From assembly GCF_018613855.1 (NCBI RefSeq), contig NZ_JAGGPK010000044.1:23008-87007 (forward strand): a stretch of DNA of 64,000 bases, in the 5' to 3' direction. Position numbers and translations under genes: made by a program. This document shows positions 15,532 through 24,134 of this stretch, piece by piece (position 1 is the stretch's first letter; every line of letters starts with the position of its first letter). A model generated the notes under the pieces. That model was not told the DNA's origin. It was given only the letters and a program-made list of their open reading frames with translations, and searched no databases. The stretch comes from Arthrobacter sp. ISL-30. Its GTDB lineage: Bacteria; Actinomycetota; Actinomycetes; Actinomycetales; Micrococcaceae.

Positions 15532-16665
15532 GTGACTACAGACAACGTGACAAGCCAGGACTCGCCACTGCGCCGCTTTATCGCGGTCATTCCGGCCGGC
15601 GGAGTGGGGACCCGCCTATGGCCTCTGTCGCGCGCCGCAGCCCCCAAATTCCTCCACGACCTCACGGGTTCAGGGAGTACCCTGCTGAGGGCAACTTACG
15701 ACCGCCTGGGGCCGCTGGCGGACAACCGCGTCCTCGTAGTGACGGGCCAGGCGCACGAGGCTGCTGTCTGCCTGCAGCTCCCCGAACTCCAGGAATCCGA
15801 CCTGGTCCTTGAGAGCGAGCCCAAGGATTCCGGGGCCGCCATCGGCTTGGCTGCCGCCATCCTGCACCGTCGCAACCCGGAGACCATCATGGGCTCCTTC
15901 GCAGCGGACCAAGTGATTAGCCCTGAGGAGCTGTTCCAGGAGGCCGTCCGTGAAGCTATCCACGTCGCCGCCGCCGGGAAGATCGTCACCATCGGTATCA
16001 AGCCCACCCACCCGTCCACCGGCTTCGGCTACATCCGTACGGGGGCTCGCCTGGACATAGAGGGTGCCCCGAACGCGCATGACGTCGCAGTCTTCGTGGA
16101 GAAGCCCAGCGAAGAGGTTGCCCGGAAGTACGTAGAGTCCGGAAACTACGTCTGGAACGCAGGCATGTTCGTGGCGCCGGTTGCCCTGATGCTCAAGCAT
16201 CTCGAGGCCAACCAGCCGGAGCTCTTTAAGGGGCTAGATGAGATTGCGGCGGCCTGGGACACCCCGGACCGCGACGAGGTCACAGCCCGGGTCTGGCCCA
16301 CGCTGCCAAAGATCGCAATCGACTATGCAGTGGCCGAGCCGGCCGCGGAGGCCGGCGATGTCGCCGTCGTCCCCGGTACCTTCCGCTGGGACGATGTGGG
16401 TGACTTCGCTGCGATCGGCCGGCTGAACAGCGCCCGCGAAGTGGACGAGGTAACGGTGCTGGGAGAGGGCGCACGCGTTTTCACCGAAAACGCCAGTGGT
16501 GTGGTTGTCTCGGATACCAAGCGTGTGATTGCCCTGATTGGTATCAAGGACGTCGTGATCGTGGATACTCCCGACGCGCTCCTGGTAACCACCAAGCAAC
16601 ACGCCCAGCGGGTCAAGGGTGCCGTTGACGCCCTCAAGGCCAGCGGCGATACCGACGTCCTTTAG
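15532..16665 (+). CDS. manC: Mannose-1-phosphate guanylyltransferase
   Basis: The 377-residue enzyme makes GDP-mannose from mannose-1-phosphate and GTP for glycan and glycolipid synthesis. It shows the nucleotidyltransferase signature PAGGVGTRLWPLSRAAAPK, then SFAADQVI as the metal-binding region, FVEKPSEEVARKYVESGNY with the sugar-phosphate lysine, and YVWNAGMFV. The C-terminal cupin (isomerase) domain of bifunctional enzymes is absent, so it is monofunctional. The GTG at 15532 follows a -10 box by 7 nt. It is divergent from the sdh operon and followed by an unrelated hydrolase gene with its own promoter. Confidence 0.93.
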   Translation: MTTDNVTSQDSPLRRFIAVIPAGGVGTRLWPLSRAAAPKFLHDLTGSGSTLLRATYDRLGPLADNRVLVVTGQAHEAAVCLQLPELQESDLVLESEPKDSGAAIGLAAAILHRRNPETIMGSFAADQVISPEELFQEAVREAIHVAAAGKIVTIGIKPTHPSTGFGYIRTGARLDIEGAPNAHDVAVFVEKPSEEVARKYVESGNYVWNAGMFVAPVALMLKHLEANQPELFKGLDEIAAAWDTPDRDEVTARVWPTLPKIAIDYAVAEPAAEAGDVAVVPGTFRWDDVGDFAAIGRLNSAREVDEVTVLGEGARVFTENASGVVVSDTKRVIALIGIKDVVIVDTPDALLVTTKQHAQRVKGAVDALKASGDTDVL

Positions 16666-16753
16666 GCCGCTTCGTCAGGGACAGTTCCCTCCCTGGGTCG
16701 CCCTCGTGGCGTAACCAAGAGCAGTCAATCACTCTTTGCGCTGCAGGGGTGGC

Positions 16754-16759
16754 TAGAGT
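16754..16759 (+). promoter_or_regulatory. -10 box (TAGAGT) of leaderless amidohydrolase transcript
   Basis: TAGAGT ends 6 nt before the GTG at 16766. Confidence 0.6.
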
Positions 16760-16765
16760 TGTGAC

Positions 16766-17965
16766 GTGCGCAATTACACGACCGAAACCGAGCCGACCCC
16801 CGTCGTGGGTCCTTGGCTCGAAGAACTGCTCCCGGAGATCATTGAGTTTCGACGGGACCTGCACGCGCACCCGGAACTGTCCTTCAAGGAATACCGCACC
16901 ACAGACAAACTTGCCGAACGCCTTGAGGCGGCCGGGCTCAAGCCCCGCCGCCTCGAAGGCACCGGCCTGACGGTGGACATCGGAGCAGGGCCCATCGCCA
17001 CCGCCCTCCGTGGTGATATCGACGCCTTGCCCATCATTGAGGAAACCGGCCTGCCGTTTGCCTCCAAGAACCACGGCGTCACCCATGCCTGCGGCCATGA
17101 CATCCATACAGCCACCATGCTGGGAATTGCGCTGGTGCTGCACAGGATGCACCTGGATGAGCCGCTGGGTGGAACTGTACGCATCATCTTCCAGCCCGCA
17201 GAGGAAACCATGCCCGGCGGCGCGCTGTCATGTATCGAACAGGGCGTGCTCGACGGCGTTCCCCGCATCATGGCGCTGCACTGCGATCCGCGGATCAACG
17301 TGGGCCAGATCGGCACACGCATCGGGGCCATCACCTCAGCCTCGGACACGATCAAGATCGAGCTCACCGGACGGGGCGGCCACACCTCCCGGCCGCACCT
17401 GACCGAGGACCTTGTCTTCGTCCTCGCCCAGATCGCCGTCAACGTCCCCGCGGTCCTGTCGCGGAGGGTGGATGTGCGCAGCGGCGTCTCCGTTGTGTGG
17501 GGGCAGGTGTCAGCGGGCTCGGCACCCAACGCCATCCCCGGCACCGGCTTTATGGCCGGCACGATGCGTTGCCTCGACCGCGACGCGTGGCATAGCGCCG
17601 GGGAACTGCTGGACGACGTCGTCCGCCAGGTTGCGGCGCCCTACGGCGTGGAGGTGCACCTGGAACACACCCGCGGCGTCCCTCCGGTAGTTAACTCGGA
17701 GCACGAAACGGCGATCATCGAAGCTTCGGCACGCGCCGAACTCGGCGAACACGCCGTCGTCCTGACGCCGCAGTCCATGGGCGGCGAGGATTTCGCCTGG
17801 TTCCTGGCGGAGCTGCCGGGCGCCATGATGCGATTGGGCACCAGGACCCCGGGAGGCGAGGAGTACGACCTCCATCGCGGCGACTACATCGTCGATGAGC
17901 GCGCCCTCGGCCACGGCATCCAGGTGCTGGCGGCCGCGGCCCTGCGCACCATTCGAGACCTCTAG
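16766..17965 (+). CDS. M20-family amidohydrolase (N-acyl amino acid hydrolase type)
   Basis: The 399-residue metallohydrolase has the M20D layout: HPELSFKEYRTT near the N-terminus, ALRGDIDALPIIEETGLPF, the metal-binding ACGHDIHTATMLG, QPAEETMPGGALSCIEQGVL with catalytic glutamates, a dimerisation domain with GRGGHTSRPHLTEDLV, and the C-terminal PQSMGGEDFAWFL. Relatives remove acyl groups from amino acids or cleave auxin conjugates; the actual substrate is unknown. A palindromic repeat starts 8 nt past its stop and a true Rho-independent terminator follows at 18061. Confidence 0.9.
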   Translation: MRNYTTETEPTPVVGPWLEELLPEIIEFRRDLHAHPELSFKEYRTTDKLAERLEAAGLKPRRLEGTGLTVDIGAGPIATALRGDIDALPIIEETGLPFASKNHGVTHACGHDIHTATMLGIALVLHRMHLDEPLGGTVRIIFQPAEETMPGGALSCIEQGVLDGVPRIMALHCDPRINVGQIGTRIGAITSASDTIKIELTGRGGHTSRPHLTEDLVFVLAQIAVNVPAVLSRRVDVRSGVSVVWGQVSAGSAPNAIPGTGFMAGTMRCLDRDAWHSAGELLDDVVRQVAAPYGVEVHLEHTRGVPPVVNSEHETAIIEASARAELGEHAVVLTPQSMGGEDFAWFLAELPGAMMRLGTRTPGGEEYDLHRGDYIVDERALGHGIQVLAAAALRTIRDL

Positions 17966-17973
17966 CCCCCACT

Positions 17974-18035
17974 CAACTGGCTCGCAGTTGTTGTCGTTAT
18001 GAGGACCCATAACGACAACGAATGCCAGTCAGTTG
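17974..18035. repeat. Palindromic intergenic repeat, family A, copy 2
   Basis: 28-nt arms beginning CAACTGGCTCGC pair with four mismatches around GAGGACC. The arm is the same sequence as in the copies at 1388 and 45763. It lies 8 nt after the amidohydrolase stop, upstream of a separate classical terminator. Confidence 0.85.
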
Positions 18036-18060
18036 GGGAAAATACTCGTTGGTAACAAAG

Positions 18061-18090
18061 GCCCAACAATCTGCGGATTGTTGGGCTTTT
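18061..18090 (+). terminator. Rho-independent terminator
   Basis: GCCCAACAATC-TGCG-GATTGTTGGGC is a perfect 11-bp stem with a 4-nt loop followed by TTTT. It should end transcription from the amidohydrolase gene before the nucleoside operon. Confidence 0.88.
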
Positions 18091-18256
18091 GTGACTATTG
18101 GCTGTGTCGCACGCCACTAGTGTTGATTACATCAGCGCGCCCCCAAGCGCAGTGCTGCGAACCATCAGTGAAAACAGAATTTCAGTGTGGAGCATTCGAA
18201 ACGGACACTCATTGACCATCCGTCGTAGCGCGTACCACTTTCTTCCTGGAGGAAAA

Positions 18257-19363
18257 TTGAAGAACTCACTGCGTGCCACCCTCAAACGCGGTTCAATGGC
18301 AGGCGTTGCCACCGCCAGCGCTGCCGGGCTCCTGCTTACCGGCTGTGGAGCGCCTCCCGAAGCGGGCCCGGGCGGGAACACTGCAAGCGCCTACACCGGC
18401 TGCATTGTCTCTGACTCCGGCGGCTTTGACGACCAGTCGTTCAACCAGTCTTCCTTTGAGGGCCTCAAGAAGGCCGAGAAGGACCTTGGAATTACCGTCA
18501 GGTCAGCCGAATCCAAGTCCAACAGCGATTTCGAAACCAACCTCAACGGCATGGTCGCAGCAGGATGCAACCTGACGGTCACCGTCGGCTTCCTCCTGGG
18601 TGATGCCACCAAGGCAGCGGCAGAGAAGAACCCGGACAAGCACTTCGCCATCGTCGACTTCTCCTACGACCCGCCGGTCCCCAACGTAAAGCCCGTGGTT
18701 TACGACACCGCACAGGCCGCCTACCTGGCCGGCTATGTTGCGGCCGCCACGTCCAAGACCGGCAAGGTGGGAGCCTTCGGCGGTGTCAAGCTTCCCACAG
18801 TGACCATCTTCATGGACGGCTTCTACGACGGTGTCCAGGCGTACAACAAGGCCAAAGGCGCCAACGTCCAGGTGGTCGGCTGGGACAAGGCCAGCCAGGA
18901 CGGCTCATTTACTGGCGACTTCGAAAAGCAGGACACCGGCAAGCAGGTCACGCTGAACCTCCTTGACCAGGGCGCGGACATCATCATGCCCGTCGCCGGC
19001 CCTGTCGGCTTGGGTTCAGGCGCTGCCTTGAAGGAAGCCAAGGCTGCCGGCAAGGACGTCAAGCTCATTTGGGTCGACGCAGACGGCTACCTCACGGCAC
19101 CGGAATACAAGGACCTCATGCTCACGTCCGTGGTCAAGAAAATGGACCAGGCCGTGGAGGCCGTTGTAAAGGATGACAAGGAAGGCACGTTCTCCAACGA
19201 GGCCTATGTCGGCACCCTGGAGAACGACGGCGTCGCGATCGCCCCGTTCCATGACTTCGAGTCCGCCGTCCCGGCCGAGACCAAGTCCGAGCTGGAAACG
19301 CTGAAGTCGGACATCATCTCCGGCAAGCTCGTGGTTGAGTCCCAGGCCAGCCCGAAGAAGTAA
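18257..19363 (+). CDS. BMP-family lipoprotein, nucleoside ABC transporter substrate-binding protein
   Basis: From the TTG at 18257, with GGAGG four bases upstream, the protein has 368 residues and a lipoprotein signal: LKNSLRATLKR, a hydrophobic stretch and the lipobox LLTGC with Cys30. The mature protein matches the Bmp/PnrA periplasmic-binding fold: SDSGGFDDQSFNQSSFEGL, then SNSDFETNLNGMVAAGC, FAIVDF and GKVGAFGGVKLPTVTIFMDGF. PnrA relatives bind purine nucleosides, and the downstream ATPase, two permeases and nucleoside-salvage enzymes strongly support nucleoside capture. A terminator follows its stop, so it may be made in excess over the transporter. Confidence 0.9.
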   Translation: MKNSLRATLKRGSMAGVATASAAGLLLTGCGAPPEAGPGGNTASAYTGCIVSDSGGFDDQSFNQSSFEGLKKAEKDLGITVRSAESKSNSDFETNLNGMVAAGCNLTVTVGFLLGDATKAAAEKNPDKHFAIVDFSYDPPVPNVKPVVYDTAQAAYLAGYVAAATSKTGKVGAFGGVKLPTVTIFMDGFYDGVQAYNKAKGANVQVVGWDKASQDGSFTGDFEKQDTGKQVTLNLLDQGADIIMPVAGPVGLGSGAALKEAKAAGKDVKLIWVDADGYLTAPEYKDLMLTSVVKKMDQAVEAVVKDDKEGTFSNEAYVGTLENDGVAIAPFHDFESAVPAETKSELETLKSDIISGKLVVESQASPKK

Positions 19364-19375
19364 CACTCCTCAGGA

Positions 19376-19418
19376 CGCGCCGCCGGTACCGTGCACACGG
19401 TACTGGCGGCGCGTTTTT
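19376..19418 (+). terminator. Terminator/attenuator after the nucleoside-binding lipoprotein gene
   Basis: A 17-bp stem starting CGCGCCGCCGGTACCGT, with one wobble pair and a 4-nt loop, is followed by TTTTT. It would reduce read-through into the transporter genes, a common way to give the binding protein higher expression. Confidence 0.88.
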
Positions 19419-19499
19419 GCCCTAACTAGGCTGTGCTCAAGCAGATCGGAAGTTGAGCTGTCCAGCCGTCCCTTCGGACCAACAGAACGGTGGGGAGTT

Positions 19500-21020
19500 G
19501 TGAAACTCGAATTGAAGGGTATCTCGAAGGCTTTCGGGACCTTTTACGCCAATCAAGACATTGACCTCGTGGTCGAACCCGGACAGATCCACTGCCTCCT
19601 TGGGGAGAACGGAGCCGGTAAATCCACCCTCATGAACGTGCTCTACGGATTGTATGAGCCAACGGCCGGCCAGATCCTGCTGGATGGCAGGCCCGTGAAC
19701 TTTCGCGGACCAGGGGATGCCATGGCAGCCGGGATTGGCATGGTGCACCAGCACTTCATGCTGGTTCCGGTGTTCACTGTTGCCGAGAACGTTGCCCTTG
19801 GAGCCGAAACCACCACCTTCGGCGGCGTCCTCAGTATCGAGGAGACCCGGAAGAAGATCCGCGAAATCTCCGCACAATACGGCTTCCACGTCGACCCCGA
19901 CGCCCTCGTGGAAGACCTCCCTGTCGGTGTGCAGCAACGAGTGGAAATCATCAAGGCCCTCGTACGGAAGGCCAAAGTCCTCATCCTGGACGAGCCGACG
20001 GCGGTGCTGACGCCCCAGGAAACCGACGAGCTGCTCGACATCATGCGCCAGCTCCGGGACGGCGGCACGTCAATCGTTTTCATCTCCCACAAACTGCGGG
20101 AGGTCAAAGCCGTTTCGGATGTCATCACCGTTATCCGCCGCGGCAGGGTGGTGGGCGACGCCCCGCCCACGGCTCCCACCACGGAACTGGCCTCGATGAT
20201 GGTGGGGCGCCCGGTGAGCCTGACCCTGAACAAGGACCCTGCCGCGCCCAGGGAGACCACCTTCGTGGTCACGGACCTGACAGTGCGCGCCCCCAACGGG
20301 ACCACGGTGGTGGATGGCATCAGCTTCGACATCGCCCAAGGTGAGATCCTCGCGGTTGCAGGTGTGCAGGGCAACGGCCAGACGGAACTGACGGAGGCAA
20401 TCCTTGGGATCCAGGAACACGTAACCGGTTCGGTGACGCTCGACGGCAAGGAGTTGCTCGGGCTCCCCGTCAAAGACGTCCTGGGAGCCGGCGTGGGCTT
20501 CGTGCCTGAGGACCGCAGCGTAGACGGACTCGTGGGGCCTTTCTCCGTGGCGGAAAACCTTGTGCTGGACCTCTATGACAAGGCTCCCTTCGCCAACGGC
20601 ATCAGCATGAACCCTTCGAAGGTCCATGAACACGCGAGGACCAAGATCGAGGAATTCGACATCCGCACGCCTTCCCCGAACGCGGCAGCCGGAACCTTGT
20701 CCGGCGGCAACCAGCAGAAGGTGGTCATGGCCCGGGAACTGTCACGGCCGCTGCGGCTCTTCATTGCCAGCCAGCCCACCCGCGGCGTCGACGTCGGCTC
20801 CATCGAATTCCTGCACCGCCGGATCGTCGCAGAACGCGACGTCGGAACCCCGGTCATGATCATTTCCACCGAACTGGACGAAGTCATGGAACTCGCGGAC
20901 AGGATCGCAGTGCTTTACAAAGGCAAACTGGTGGGCATCGTCCCGTCGGGAACCCCGCGGGACACCCTCGGGCTCATGATGGCCGGAGTCGGCCCGGAAG
21001 GAGGGCACCATGGCCACTGA
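19500..21020 (+). CDS. Nucleoside ABC transporter ATP-binding protein (two fused ATPase domains)
   Basis: From the GTG at 19500 the protein has 506 residues and two tandem ABC domains, as in YufO/NupA and RbsA. The first has Walker A GENGAGKST, VGVQQRVEIIKAL in place of the signature, and LILDEPTAVLTP. The second has a degenerate P-loop (GVQGNGQTELTEAI), an intact signature TLSGGNQQKVVMARE and IASQPTRGVDVGS for Walker B. One domain with a weak P-loop is usual for this family. GGGGAG lies just before the start. It drives the two permeases that follow, with which it overlaps by 11 nt. Confidence 0.93.
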   Translation: MKLELKGISKAFGTFYANQDIDLVVEPGQIHCLLGENGAGKSTLMNVLYGLYEPTAGQILLDGRPVNFRGPGDAMAAGIGMVHQHFMLVPVFTVAENVALGAETTTFGGVLSIEETRKKIREISAQYGFHVDPDALVEDLPVGVQQRVEIIKALVRKAKVLILDEPTAVLTPQETDELLDIMRQLRDGGTSIVFISHKLREVKAVSDVITVIRRGRVVGDAPPTAPTTELASMMVGRPVSLTLNKDPAAPRETTFVVTDLTVRAPNGTTVVDGISFDIAQGEILAVAGVQGNGQTELTEAILGIQEHVTGSVTLDGKELLGLPVKDVLGAGVGFVPEDRSVDGLVGPFSVAENLVLDLYDKAPFANGISMNPSKVHEHARTKIEEFDIRTPSPNAAAGTLSGGNQQKVVMARELSRPLRLFIASQPTRGVDVGSIEFLHRRIVAERDVGTPVMIISTELDEVMELADRIAVLYKGKLVGIVPSGTPRDTLGLMMAGVGPEGGHHGH

Positions 21021-22416
21021 GGATGGCAAGATTCCCGACAGCTCAGCCCCCGAAGGCACCGCTCCAGGCGACTCCGTTCCAGGCGCAACGGTTCCAGCCA
21101 AAGCTGCTCCCGCCGAATCCCCCCAGGACGTGCAGGCTGCCGACGTCGCGCTGGACACCGCGGGCGGACTGCACGAGCCGTCCCTGGTTCCCGTCTCGTC
21201 ACAAAGCGGCGACGTCGGCCACAAGCAGGGTAACGTCCTCCAGCAGATCATGATGGGCAGCGGCTTCGTTTCCATACTCGCCGTCGTGGTGGCACTGGTG
21301 CTTGGCGGACTGCTAATCGCCAGCACTGACAGCGATGTAGCACGTACCGCCGGATATTTCTTCGGCCGACCCTCCGACTTCCTGGGCGCACTCTGGAGCG
21401 CCATGACGAGCAGCTACGTGGCCCTCTTCCAAGGCGCCGTCTTCAACCCACGCCAAGGCTTCCTGCCGCTACTGGAGACCATGACCGTGGCTACGCCCCT
21501 CATTTGCGCGGCCCTTGGCGTTGCCCTGGCCTTCCGAGCCGGGCTCTTCAACATCGGCGCCCAGGGCCAGGTCATCATCAGTGCCACTGCAGCTGCCTAC
21601 GCCGGATTCGCCTGGCATCTTCCCTCGGTTGTGCACCTGATCGTGGTGATCGTCATGGGCATCGTGGGAGGCGCGATCTGGGGTGCGATTGCCGGGGTAC
21701 TCAAGGCCAGGACTGGGGCGCATGAGGTGATTGTGACCATCATGTTGAACTACATCGCCCTGTTCTTCCTGGACTTCCTGCTTAACACTCCGGCGTTTCG
21801 CCGGCCCGGAGAGAACACGCCGATTTCGCCGCGAATCGACGAATCGGCCGCTTACCCGCCACTCATCCCCGGCTCCAGGCTCCATTTCGGCTTCATCGTG
21901 GTGGTGCTTCTGACCATCGCCGTCTGGTGGCTGCTGAACCGCTCCACCATCGGCTTCGAGTTCCGGGCAGTAGGCGCCAACCCTGCCGCCGCACGGACAG
22001 CCGGGGTCAAGGTGCCGCTTGCGATGATCCTGGCCATGGCCTTCGCCGGCGCGCTTGCGGGCTTCGGCGGGGTGGCGCAGGTCGCCGGTACGGAAAAGGT
22101 GCTGACGGGAGGTATCGCTGCGCAGATTGGCTTTGATTCCATTACAGTAGCGCTGCTGGGACGCAGCACGCCCTGGGGAACATTCTTTGCCGGCCTCCTG
22201 TTTGGTGCCTTCCGCGCCGGTGCAGTGCAGATGCAGATCCAGACCGGCACTCCCATCGACATCGTCCTTGTGGTGCAGTCGCTGATCGTCCTCTTTATCG
22301 CGGCCCCGCCGCTCATCCGGTCGATCTTCGGCCTCAACCCCGGCAGGAAGAAGAACAAGCCGGCCAGGCCAGCCCGCCGCTCCGCCGTCGCCACTGCTAC
22401 AGGAGGTGCCAAATGA
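21010..22416 (+). CDS. Nucleoside ABC transporter permease (YufP-like)
   Basis: The 468-residue permease belongs to the BPD_transp_2 group also used for sugars and branched-chain amino acids. A disordered N-terminal ~75 residues rich in Pro, Ala and Ser precedes the first membrane segment, longer than in most relatives. The conserved core includes FRAGLFNIGAQGQVIISA, the cytoplasmic coupling region GAHEVIVTIMLNYIA, and RAVGANPAAARTAGV. GGAGGG precedes the ATG by 4 nt, and the start overlaps the ATPase gene. Confidence 0.92.
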   Translation: MATEDGKIPDSSAPEGTAPGDSVPGATVPAKAAPAESPQDVQAADVALDTAGGLHEPSLVPVSSQSGDVGHKQGNVLQQIMMGSGFVSILAVVVALVLGGLLIASTDSDVARTAGYFFGRPSDFLGALWSAMTSSYVALFQGAVFNPRQGFLPLLETMTVATPLICAALGVALAFRAGLFNIGAQGQVIISATAAAYAGFAWHLPSVVHLIVVIVMGIVGGAIWGAIAGVLKARTGAHEVIVTIMLNYIALFFLDFLLNTPAFRRPGENTPISPRIDESAAYPPLIPGSRLHFGFIVVVLLTIAVWWLLNRSTIGFEFRAVGANPAAARTAGVKVPLAMILAMAFAGALAGFGGVAQVAGTEKVLTGGIAAQIGFDSITVALLGRSTPWGTFFAGLLFGAFRAGAVQMQIQTGTPIDIVLVVQSLIVLFIAAPPLIRSIFGLNPGRKKNKPARPARRSAVATATGGAK

Positions 22417-23711
22417 GCGCCGCAACCACAGCCCCCAGGCCGCCCGCTTCAGGTTCGGCAATAGCGACGGCGGAACGCCCTCCCTTGAAAGTCCCCATCG
22501 CCCTCAGCACGCTGTCCCTCATTGCCTTGGTGTTCTTCGGACTCCTTGGACCGGGCCAAACCGCGGAAATGAGGATCAGCGACCCGGGCGACGCCTGGAT
22601 GCTGCCCGACCTGCTGATCCCCGGCCAGGCAGGTGGCATCGTCCTGGGGGTCCTGCTGCTGGCCATGGCGGCCTACTCCGTCTATCTCTGGACCCGCGGC
22701 GAGCGGTCCCCAAAGTGGCTGCCCATCGTCTTCACGGCAGTGTTCGTGTTCGCCCTCCTCGTCTGGATCGTGGCCGGGGCGCGTCAGCCGTCCATTTCGC
22801 TGGCAGGCCTGATAGCGGGGTCCGTCACCCTCGCCGTACCCCTCGTGTTCGGCTCGCTTTCAGGGGTGCTGTGCGAACGGGTGGGTGTGATCAACATCGC
22901 GATCGAGGGCCAGCTCCTGGGCGGCGCCTTCACCGCCGCACTTGTAGCCACGATCACGGGCAGCCCCTATATCGGCCTGCTCGCGGCTGCGGGGGCCGGA
23001 GCCCTGGTCTCCATGGTCCTCGCAGTTTTCAGTATCAAGTACCTGGTGAACCAGATCATCGTGGGCGTGGTCCTGAACGTGCTGGTCTCGGGCCTCACGG
23101 GCTTCCTGTTCGGAACGCTCATGGTTCCCAATAAGGCCCAGTTCAACACCCCCGGCCGGCTGGACATCCTGCCGATCCCGCTGCTGGCGGATATCCCGAT
23201 CATAGGGCCCATCCTGTTCCGGCAGTCGATCGCAGGCTACCTGATGTACATCGCCGTGGCCGTCGTCTGGTTCGCGCTGTTCAAGACCCGCTGGGGCCTG
23301 CGGGTTCGCGCCGTCGGTGAACATCCACAGGCTGCCGACACCCTGGGCGTCAACGTCAACGCAACGCGGTTCTGGAATGTCACCCTCGGCGGAGCCATCG
23401 CAGGTATCGGCGGAGCGATCTTCACCCTGGTCACCATCGATTCCTTCACAAAGGAAATTTCCGGTGGCCGCGGCTTTATCGCACTGGCTGCCCTGATCTT
23501 CGGCCGGTGGAACCCGATCGGCGCTTTCCTGGCCTCCCTGCTCTTCGGTTTCGCCTACAACCTGCAGTCGATCCTAGGCATCATCGGCACCCCCGTTCCG
23601 AGCCAGTTCATGGCCATGCTGCCGTACCTGGTGACCATTTTCGCCGTCGCCGGAGTTGTCGGCCGGTCCAGGCCGCCGGCGGCAAGCGGCATACCGTATG
23701 TGAAGGGGTGA
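22413..23711 (+). CDS. Nucleoside ABC transporter permease (YufQ-like)
   Basis: The 432-residue second permease completes the transporter. It has about ten hydrophobic segments and the family signatures CERVGVINIAIEGQLLGGAF, FSIKYLVNQIIVGVVLNVL and RAVGEHPQAADTLGVNV. AGGAGG lies 6 nt upstream of the ATG, which overlaps the stop of the first permease in ATGA. The cytidine deaminase gene begins 3 nt after its stop, tying uptake to nucleoside breakdown. Confidence 0.92.
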   Translation: MSAATTAPRPPASGSAIATAERPPLKVPIALSTLSLIALVFFGLLGPGQTAEMRISDPGDAWMLPDLLIPGQAGGIVLGVLLLAMAAYSVYLWTRGERSPKWLPIVFTAVFVFALLVWIVAGARQPSISLAGLIAGSVTLAVPLVFGSLSGVLCERVGVINIAIEGQLLGGAFTAALVATITGSPYIGLLAAAGAGALVSMVLAVFSIKYLVNQIIVGVVLNVLVSGLTGFLFGTLMVPNKAQFNTPGRLDILPIPLLADIPIIGPILFRQSIAGYLMYIAVAVVWFALFKTRWGLRVRAVGEHPQAADTLGVNVNATRFWNVTLGGAIAGIGGAIFTLVTIDSFTKEISGGRGFIALAALIFGRWNPIGAFLASLLFGFAYNLQSILGIIGTPVPSQFMAMLPYLVTIFAVAGVVGRSRPPAASGIPYVKG

Positions 23712-23714
23712 GGC

Positions 23715-24134
23715 GTGAGCGGATTTATTCACAACCATGCCGACGTTGACTGGGAGGCCCTGCAGGCCGCCGCCGTCCAGGCGATGGAGCGCGCGTACGC
23801 CCCTTACTCGGAATTTCCTGTCGGGGCTGCGGCGCTTACCCATGACGGCAGGATCGTCAGCGGCTGCAACGTGGAAAACGCCAGCTACGGCCTGACCCTG
23901 TGCGCGGAATGCGTCATGGTCGGCAACCTGCAGATGACCGGCGGCGGGAAGCTGAGGGCCTTCTACTGCGTGGACTCCAACGGCAAAGTGCTCATGCCCT
24001 GCGGGCGCTGCCGCCAGCTGCTGTACGAATTCCGTGCCCCCGGCATGCAACTCATGACAAGCCAAGGCATCAGAAGCATGGACCAGGTGCTGCCAGACGC
24101 CTTCGGTCCCGAACACCTGGAGGAGCAGCTATGA
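23715..24134 (+). CDS. cdd: Cytidine deaminase
   Basis: The 139-residue zinc enzyme converts cytidine and deoxycytidine to uridine and deoxyuridine. It has the tetrameric-type zinc site: CAEC near residues 61-64 with the catalytic glutamate, and PCGRCRQ with two more cysteines. Upstream, YAPYSEFPVGAAAL and GCNVENASYGLTLCAEC are characteristic. The start is the GTG at 23715, 3 nt after the permease stop. The last codons overlap the thymidine phosphorylase start in ATGA. Confidence 0.96.
   Translation: MSGFIHNHADVDWEALQAAAVQAMERAYAPYSEFPVGAAALTHDGRIVSGCNVENASYGLTLCAECVMVGNLQMTGGGKLRAFYCVDSNGKVLMPCGRCRQLLYEFRAPGMQLMTSQGIRSMDQVLPDAFGPEHLEEQL

Noticed and set aside
15354..15665. 103-codon minus-strand frame between sdhC and manC
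   Set aside because: It overlaps the manC start antisense and has no ribosome site or recognisable motif.
15388..15812. AGGAGG plus ATG opening a 138-codon frame across the start of manC
   Set aside because: The product is low in structure, overlaps manC and matches nothing known. The ribosome-like sequence is probably chance.
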